From: Marasmius tenuissimus
Lineage: Eukaryota; Basidiomycota; Agaricomycetes; Agaricales; Marasmiaceae
Direction of reading: 5' to 3'
Assembly: GCA_029532415.1 (NCBI GenBank)
Contig: JAQOTA010000052.1
Span: forward strand, 1,550,001-1,614,000
DNA: 64,000 bases
This document shows, one piece after another, positions 57,274-64,000 of this stretch. How positions within the stretch are numbered: the first letter of the stretch is position 1; each line of letters opens with the position of its first letter. A program made the position numbers and the translations under genes. The notes beneath the pieces are model-generated. The model had not been told where the DNA came from. It saw nothing but the letters and a program-made list of their open reading frames with translations, and searched no databases.

Positions 57274-57550
57274 AAGTAGAAAGTGGGATAGCGCCGCATG
57301 ATGATGGGCGGTTGGGTTTCGGTTAGGTGTTTATTTACCGGATGGGGGTCAGACCTCTCGATCCCTGTCAAGAGTCGCGTATTCGCTCAGATTTCGCCCC
57401 TCGTCAGTCACTAGTATCAGGGACTTCAGAGTAAATTAAAGGCAAAGAACTTTGACGATCGATAACGATGAAAGTTGAGATTTGTAGACGACAAACATAA
57501 CCAATCGATAACTATGTTGGTCCAACCGGACCCACCTCATAAGACCCTAC

Positions 57551-58298
57551 CTAGCAATTCACCCACCAACAATTAGATTCTTTCTCTCCCTGTTGAACAT
57601 CGCCAGAATTACTTCGATAATCCGGTGGGTTTTCCGATCCGTCGTGCTGCCAAAGACGCTGGTATACAACGCGGACCATTTCGGGAAAGTCAGGTAGCAT
57701 CTCCAGCTTCATTGACTCGACGACGACGGAGGTTATCAGGCACATGCACCACGGATGAGTCGCCGAGGGCTCGACCTTCATCCGATGAGTGATCTGGGAC
57801 TACCATGGGAGTACTAGGAAACCTAAGTTAGACCAAGGATGGACCTGCAAATTCGTCTGGCGAGTGGATCTGAGAAATCAAACCACCGCCCTTGCCTCAA
57901 ACAGAAGGTCGTTTTCCACTCAAATTGATCGTGAATGGCATAACGTTAAAAGCAGCGGCGGAGCGGACTGTCCGTCTCCGTTGTTGTCGTATGCGGACGG
58001 CGCAGAAAATGGTGAATATCAATGGTGACAGAACAGCAATGGTGCCTACTGTTGCCCCAACAATGATTCCGACAGACGGTGTAGAAACAGAACGAGCTGG
58101 ACGACCCTATTCAGTTTCGTTCAAGCCTGGAGTAGCACCTTCAGTGGCGCCCAGCAATTCGATACCACTCACCAGAATTGGAGCAGCGGCAGTTTGGTCG
58201 TACAGGTCAAAGGAAGATGGTGGAGAACCTTTCCAGGACCTGTCATACACATTGTTCTCTGATCTTCCCTGATCTTACGCGATCTCGAAGGGCGTTAT
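57551..58298 (-). pseudogene. GH76-like C-terminal fragment cut by the tandem-duplication junction
   Basis: Minus strand. The translation starts at the junction near 58298, includes a TM-like region (VGTIAVLSPLIFTIFCAVRI) at 57980-58110 and the tail MVRVVYQRLWQHDGSENPPD at 57600-57680, ending at 57551. It matches copy 4 at 63274-64000 closely (GRPARS.., GIIVGATVGTIAVLS against GIIVGATVGSIAALS). The signal peptide and ectodomain are missing because the sequence switches abruptly to MIP coding DNA at about 58298. Confidence 0.8.
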
Positions 58299-58690
58299 GC
58301 AGCGCGGACAAGTCAATAGCCCCACACAGCAAATCGCTAGAGCCGACCCAAATTCTTGACGACCTTGAACAACTCATCCGGACCCTCCGAGGCGCGTAAT
58401 ATTCGATCCACAAGTGCCTGTGCTTGAACGAGGGTCGCGTTTGCTAATGAGATGAGGACTCGTGGGCTCGTGAGCGATGGATAGAAGAGACCGGTTCGAG
58501 AGAAAATGCTAAGGGGGACTGCACCTGTGGGATTGTCGAAGAGTGTGACGAGTGTTGTCTTCGTGAGATGCAGGAATTATCGGTCGGGTGAGTATCGATG
58601 TAGGTCGTGCACGAAGAGCATGGAGGCAGCCTCAAAAAAGAATTTTTTGTTTGGGAGAGGTCGATTTGAGAGCATTTCTGGCGAGCATAA
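58299..58690 (-). pseudogene. MIP 5' fragment in the duplicated unit
   Basis: Minus strand, homologous to MIP 51998-52387: ttcttgacgaccttg and aactcatccgg at 58350-58380 match 52050-52075, and gcatttctggcgagcataaag at 58672-58691 matches the MIP start at 52373-52390. Only the first exon's coding region is present, with indels, and no zinc site. It is a by-product of the duplication. Confidence 0.85.
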
Positions 58691-58809
58691 AGAATGTATG
58701 AAGGGAAAGAAGGCCACCTGGCTGTGGTGGTCGAGAATTGAAAATGACTGCAGGAGAGATGCCGAATTGTCGGTCCGCGGCTAGAACGCGGCTAGAGATT
58801 TGTCATCAA

Positions 58810-59830
58810 GGCCCTCTCAACATCACTGCCCACCAGCAGATCCGAATCGGAAATGTCGATTCTTCTGGAGTACGAGCGAGAAGCCACCATACGAGCCCGC
58901 GTTCAAGACATTGAACATGCCGAACGTCGTCCCACAAGGTGAAGAGTTTAAAGGAAGATGAACGCACGGCACAGAGGGATGGGGACTCCCATGAAAATAG
59001 GCCGTGCCGAAGACCTGGCCTCCATGGCCTCGCCTGGCCTTGGGTTCAAAGACAAGAACGCATTCCGCGATGCCGGGCGTTGCGAGTGAGTGCCACTCAT
59101 AGTAATCGTTCCAGTACAGTGACGCGAATTCTAGTCCTCATCTCCTCGCCCCCACAGCCTCTGACCTCACAAAGTATATTGAGAAAGATACCATCATTAG
59201 CAGGCTTCCACACCGATCTCAACTTCCTCACCATTCACGGTCGTTCCCATTTCCCTGGTCTGCGTCTCTGGGCACGGAACACGGGAAAACGAATCGCTGT
59301 TCAGATGCCTCCTGGTAACTATCTCCTCGTGCAAGTCGGGAAACAGTTGGAACATTTGGGTCAGATTTGACGGGTGGACTTGTTAAGGCCGGCAGGATTT
59401 CATGAGGTTGCGGAGAGGACGATAGAGGTAAGTCGCGTTCGGATCGCGTCGAAAGGACGTTTCGTCTCTGAAATCTACTGACTGTTCTTCCTGCATCACA
59501 GACCGTCGAGAAACACAAGCAAAATCACCCTGTCCGACCCCTCATCCGGATTTCGTCGATGTTCTTCTAGAATCTGTCTTCCGACTACGATCTTGTCCCC
59601 GTTCCCTCGCTTGTGGAACGGCCCAAGGCACTAAGAACTGATTTGATCGATTTGGGAAAATACGAAGTTGAAGAAGTGGTTCATGAACACCGATGAAGGT
59701 TGGGGAATAGTTTCAGAAGTACGTTTGCATACTTTACCCCTTCTTTATCGGTGTCCTGACCACTTTATGCTGCAACGAGCTGGAGCATATTGCGCTCATG
59801 GCGCGAAATTGTAATTACATGACGCCAATC
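58810..59830 (+). pseudogene. Decayed copy of the IPNS-like dioxygenase
   Basis: Collinear with 53120-54090 but lacking the N-terminal ~110 codons. The readable parts are SAF-like YEPAFKTLNMPNVVPQG (in broken frame), then AGFHTDLNFLTIHGRSHFPG and GLRLWARNTGKRIAVQMPPG at 59205-59320, where the frame stops after VQVGKQLEHLGQI. Later segments have several indels and a premature stop in place of the FFWHL motif (ttcttctagaat at 59561). It cannot make the full fold. Confidence 0.85.
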
Positions 59831-60580
59831 ATCATGGAGAAAGCCGGAAAGGATCCGAATCGTGATATGCGCGTTGATGGTCCACAACATTCACGAATCA
59901 GATCCTTGGCGACTTTCGCAAAGGCAGGGTGAATGGCGGTTCTTAAGCTCCCCTCGAGCTTAGGATATGCCTTGGAGGTCCGATCATTGTCGCGAAAGCC
60001 ATAAACTAGATGACTCTGCCGGTCTTAACTCCCTTGACCAACAGCAGTGCCTCGTGGTCGAGTATGCCTAGGAGGAGCGAATGGTAGTCGTGTGTGTATT
60101 ATCGCGGTCCCACCTCGTCATAGGACGCCTAGCAGCGGCTGAAAATCAATTATTGTATCCTATAGATCATCATCGACATTTCCTATCCGACGCCAGTACA
60201 ACGATAATAGGCAAATAATAGGGTGTCGGTGTGAAGGTGAGCTTGAAGTGAAGGGTTGTCGTAGCGTTTCGTTCGACCTTAATGTTATTCGGCAGTTTGA
60301 CACAACTTGCGAAAGCACGGCGCCAGGCTCAATGCTATAATACTGCTCATCGAGGGACCCTTCAATGGATGAGTTAGTGATGTATTTCACCTCGCTCGGG
60401 GGCGATTTCCCCAACATAAACACGGATGTTGGGTTATGAATGGGTTGTAGCCGCTCTTAGCGGCTAACTGAGATGCCCTAGGACACATGAATGGGGCGGA
60501 AGCGTGATGTTGATGAGAGCAGGAGAACTACTTAGGCAACCAAGTTGGAGTTGAAGTTCCAACAGCACCCGCTACGTACA
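59831..60580. other. Intergenic, nothing recognised
   Basis: About 750 bases corresponding to 54091-54938 of the first unit. Open frame 60160-60423 (minus) has no motif. Confidence 0.35.
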
Positions 60581-62955
60581 ATGCCCATCATCCCTTCATC
60601 GTCGATCGCCTACAGTCTATTTCTACTCTCAAGGCCCGTTGTTTCTCAAGCAAATTTCTCTCCGACCTCTCTATGGGTGAGCTGATTCGTTCCGATGAAT
60701 GCATACCAACGTTCTGATTCGGATAATGTGCATTGGGTGGTATCGGCACGAGTAGAACTCGAGTGTCGCACTATCACTACAAGATCGTCTGAACACAGCG
60801 TATTCAGCGCTGGGAGAAGGTGCATCCCAGGTAGACAGTGAGTTGCGATTCAGATTCCGGTCTATCGTTTTCAGGGAAAATGGTGTCTCATGTGCTCGCC
60901 TCTGACTGGTATAGTTACCTCTCGGCCAGACCTCTCAGCGATCCCAACGCCGGATTTCGATTCAATACGAGCATATTCTCAATTTTATGCAGCCTTGGCT
61001 AACTTTGAGCTCTCGGGTCAACAAAATGGTTCATTCAATGCCCTTGCGACTTCATACTTTCAAAAGACGAATAATCTATGCGATATCAGACAATGGGAAC
61101 TCAACAGTGTGGATACCCGGAATGCTACTATCCGAGATCCCATGTCAGATTCGCCTGTTTCAAGGAAATTTCTACTGGACTGATAGATGCAGACAGAGAC
61201 CACGGCTACGCCGCAATTCGTTGGTACAAGGCCTCAAGATCCGACCTTTTTTATCAAGTAGCACGCAATTGCTGGGATCTAGCTAACCAGTTTACGATGT
61301 CTAGTGGGACTGTGCGGTCGGATGGATATATGGTAACGAAAGATTTCAAGATTCCAAAAGACTGTGTTGGGGAATCCAAAGCAGCAACATTTCTAGTACG
61401 TTTTCATCTCAAAAACCGGCGATTCCGAAACTAATCACTTATGCATATCATGATCAGTACGGAAATAGGAGCGAAGGATTCTTGAGTTACCATGAGACTG
61501 CGTGAGTCTCAGGATTCAGTCCTCCACCGGTTCCCGCAGCGGTAACTGACGTTTTCATTCAACCCGACTTTAGTTTGTTTTCATTGTAGGTTCTCTTGAA
61601 TGTTATGATGCTACCCCCGAAAGGTGTTAACGAACCCCGTTTTTTGTGAGGCTTTCGGCCCTCCTCGCGGACTCAGAGCCGTCAAATACGACCTATACTC
61701 AAGCGGCAACACAAACACTGGATCTTGTATTGGATTCCATAAAGGATATTTTCGCGGACAAGCATGATGGGATGTTAGGATACTACGTAGTACCGTGCGG
61801 CGAGGGGCCCATTTCGATCTCTTGGAGAAGCAAAGGGACATCTACTGTTGGCTTCTTGATCGAAACGATGTCCATTCTACACCCTCATGCGGTGAAGAAG
61901 GGCCTTGGTGGCATGTATGTGACTCTTCCCCAGGTACCTCAGACGCTACGAGCGACGCTCATCCTCTTACCGATCAGGTTGTACCAGACCATTTCTTTGG
62001 CATTGGACGTTGCATCGAACTGGTTTGATATTCTCGGCGTACTTCCCAATAAATATGCCTCAAGGGACCCCAACTATGAAGGAGAAGACGGCGACATGTA
62101 CTTCCTGCGAGGGATTGCAGAAGCATACAGATTGGGACCGGAAGTACTACCGAGCGACTTGCGTGACTCGATGAGAATTATTTTAGGAGTGCATGTATGT
62201 CAACCCTCCAAGTGTTCTTCGTGGTCAATACTTGACTCAGGACTCAGTACAACATCATTCGAGACCATGCCACTTTGAGCAGTAATGTCTACGGGAGGTC
62301 ATGGACAGGCCCACACGACTCCTCCGAGCCCTTCAACTTGTACAACCAGGCTGCAGCTGCGCAGGTTTTGGTGGATGGGATATCCATTTTCAGGTCGAAT
62401 GCCGAGAGCTCGATTTCAAGTGGCGTGGCAGCCCCCACTCCCCATGTCAATGATCCATCACCAACGCAAAGCCAAAGCAAACCATCGCCAACACACAGCC
62501 AAAGCAAACTATCACCTGGAATTATCACGGGTGTGACCGTCGGCGGCTCTGTAGCGTTCCTGTTGCTATTGGTCATTGCAATCCTGCTGATTGTTCGCCG
62601 GCGACTGTACCGTGGAAATCAACAACTTCCCTCGACCGGAATCACACCATTTGTCGGAAGTCTATCTGAAACGCAACCACCTCGTCTCAAAGATGGATCA
62701 GAACTTCCGAATCCGAATCCATCGAGCCGTGACGATGGGGGGAATGATCGCTTAGAGGCGGATATACGGGCCATTGTTCCCAACAGAAGAGATCCGCGGC
62801 CACACGAAAACATGAGAGAAGTAGAGCCTGCGGAGATGCCTCTCGCATTTCCTGATATGGTTCGTGCGGTGTATCAACGCCTCTGGCAGCCCGAAGGTTT
62901 AGAGAGTCCACCGGACTATCGTAGTAATAATGCTGGAGAGGCGGGCAGAGACTGA
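60581..62955 (+). CDS. GH76-like transmembrane protein, copy 3
   Basis: The ATG at 60581 gives MPIIPSSSIAYSLFLLSRPV, a signal peptide ending SPTSLW as in copy 2. Ectodomain exons: VALSLQDRLNTAYSALGEGA, QFYAALANFELSGQQNGSFN, DHGYAAIRWYKASRSDLFYQ, LLADSEPSNTTYTQAATQTL, ISWRSKGTSTVGFLIETMSI, TISLALDVASNWFDILGVLP, EGEDGDMYFLRGIAEAYRLG and SNVYGRSWTGPHDSSEPFNL. A stalk with PSPTQSQSKPSP repeats precedes TM VGGSVAFLLLLVIAILLIVR and the tail DMVRAVYQRLWQPEGLESPP, stop TGA 62953-62955. The intron that follows ATI near 61131 has no GT or GC donor (CCGAGA), where copy 1 has GTGAGT and copy 2 GCGAGA, so its splicing is doubtful. Sequence is close to copy 2, consistent with origin in the tandem duplication. 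Confidence 0.72.
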
Positions 62956-63273
62956 ACGAGTTGACACCGTCACGAAAAGCTAGGGGAAGTTATTGCGATT
63001 TGCTGGCAAATGCGTCCGTCCGCTAGTTGAAAGAAATACCCTACTCGGGAAGGCCTAAAGTTGGCGCGAGGTGGTGCTTAGGTTCCTCCAGTCGTTAATT
63101 ACACCCAGGAGTTACTGAATAAATACACGGCCAACGCTTCGATACCAAACGAGATCCAGACGTGGAGCAGTTTCAGGTAGAATACATACAAACCGAAAGG
63201 CATTTTAATCTTCCCGGTAAGATCTGTTCCGTGAGATGGTAAGAAATTCCACTTAGCGATCCGCCCTTTGTTT
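62956..63273. other. Intergenic between convergent GH76-like copies
   Basis: About 320 bases between the 3' ends of copy 3 (plus) and copy 4 (minus). The homologous stretch in the first unit is 57274-57550. Nothing else is recognised. Confidence 0.35.
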
Positions 63274-64000
63274 TCACTGTTGAGAATCTCCAGCATTGCT
63301 TCGATAATCCGGTGGGTTCTCCAATCCATCGTGCTGCCAAAGACGCTGATATACAGCTCGGACCATTTCGGGGAAGTTGGGTGCCATCTCCATCTCTCTT
63401 GTGCCTACAGCTTCATTCGCCCGACGGCTATTATCATGTATATTTACCACGGAATACGATGTGCCCGCGTCATTAGGAACTCGACCTTCGCCCGATGCGT
63501 GGTCTGCGACCACTGATGTACCAGAAAACCTGAGTGGTTCCAAGGCGAGGTCTGCCGACCCGCCCGGCGGGCGAGTCTAAGACGTCATATATCCACCATC
63601 ACCACCCTTGTGTGGATTACTCGTGTTAGCCGTGTCGAATGGTACTACGATGTCGAAGGCAGTGGAGGGAGCTGCCCCTTTTCGTCGACGTCGTACGCGT
63701 ACAGTGCAGAGGACGGCGAACGCCAATAGTGACAGAGCAGCAATAGAGCCTACTGTTGCTCCAACGATAATGCCGACAGGTGGCGTAGAAGTAGAACGAC
63801 CTTCAGTCTTGTTCAGACCCGGAGTGGCGTCATCAGTGGGGCCCAGCAGTTCGATACCATCCACCAAAATTTGAGCAGCGGCAGCTTGATCGTACAGGTT
63901 AAAGGAAGACGGCGGTGGCCCCATCCAGGACCGGCCATACACATTGTTCCCTGACGTTGCGCGATCTCGAACGGTGTTATACTTTTCCCAAAAACTGGTG
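63274..64000 (-). CDS. GH76-like transmembrane protein, copy 4, partial at window edge
   Basis: Minus strand; only the C-terminal part is inside the window. It reads NVYGRSWMGPPPSSFNLYDQ, AAAAQILVDGIELLG, a Thr/Pro stalk, TM GIIVGATVGSIAALSLLAFA, and RVRRRRKG. A TAG follows GGDGGYMTS at 63577-63579, in the same frame as the downstream tail segment MVRAVYQRLWQHDGLENPPD (63300-63350), so either a short intron spans it or the tail has been cut off. This is the undisrupted counterpart of the fragment at 57551-58298. The signal peptide and ectodomain lie beyond 64000. Confidence 0.7.

Larger units (their letters stand above)
51998..63980. repeat. Tandem segmental duplication (two ~6-kb units)
   Basis: Unit 1 is 51998-58298 and unit 2 is 58299-63980. 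Each contains, in order, MIP 5' end (minus), IPNS-like dioxygenase (plus), GH76-like gene (plus) and GH76-like gene (minus). The junction at ~58298 joins a point inside the minus GH76-like gene (cgttat, equivalent to 63980) to a point inside MIP exon 1 (gcgcggacaa, equivalent to ~51998). Unit 2 is about 0.6 kb shorter because of a deletion in the dioxygenase copy. Confidence 0.85.

Overview
This window is genomic DNA from a mushroom-forming basidiomycete (Agaricomycetes). The evidence is that most genes are split by many introns of about 48-70 nt with GT..CTNAC..AG signals, that a divergent HD1/HD2 homeodomain pair of the A (HD) mating-type locus is present, and that mitochondrial intermediate peptidase (MIP), the usual neighbour of that locus, lies in the same window. 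Lineage-typical F-box, HECT-like and integrase-core genes are also present. The species cannot be named from sequence reading alone.

Layout. 0-5.1 kb: 5' end of glycogenin (minus), an ADCK2-like ABC1 kinase (plus), and an old-yellow-enzyme oxidoreductase (minus). 5.4-8.0 kb: two copies of an unassigned ~0.6 kb repeat around a truncated ABC-transporter N-terminus. 8.3-9.5 kb: ketosamine-3-kinase. 10.3-14.3 kb: divergent HD2 (minus) and HD1 (plus) with a 214-bp shared promoter. 15.7-22.2 kb: a full-length ABCC/MRP-type transporter with a 1-nt and a 7-nt exon. 22.4-26.3 kb: an F-box gene, a MUS81 N-terminal fragment and a decayed metallophosphoesterase copy. 27.6-45 kb: an accessory block with a HECT-like gene, a 2OG-Fe(II) dioxygenase-fold gene, degenerate minisatellite-rich DNA, a second F-box-like gene, an orphan ORF and an rve/DDE integrase-core gene. 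45.6-64 kb: repeated GH76-like transmembrane proteins, the intact metallophosphoesterase, a tRNA-Ile, MIP, an isopenicillin-N-synthase-like dioxygenase, and a ~6.3-kb tandem duplication of the MIP 5' end/dioxygenase/GH76-like segment.

How it fits together. The HD1 and HD2 products are expected to form a heterodimeric transcription factor controlling the dikaryon after mating. In many Agaricomycetes MIP is almost adjacent to the HD genes; here about 35.6 kb of transporter, pseudogene and mobile-like DNA separates them, so the locus looks expanded by insertion and duplication. Direct copies of one metallophosphoesterase segment (25.1-26.25 and 48.35-49.55 kb) bracket the accessory block.

Caution on quality. 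Several otherwise well-conserved genes need exactly one extra base in a homopolymer to stay in frame (9190-9193, 10798-10801, 17318-17323, 6605-6607). This suggests base-calling errors more than gene death, so reading-frame breaks should be treated as provisional. All family calls are from reading translated motifs, with no database search.
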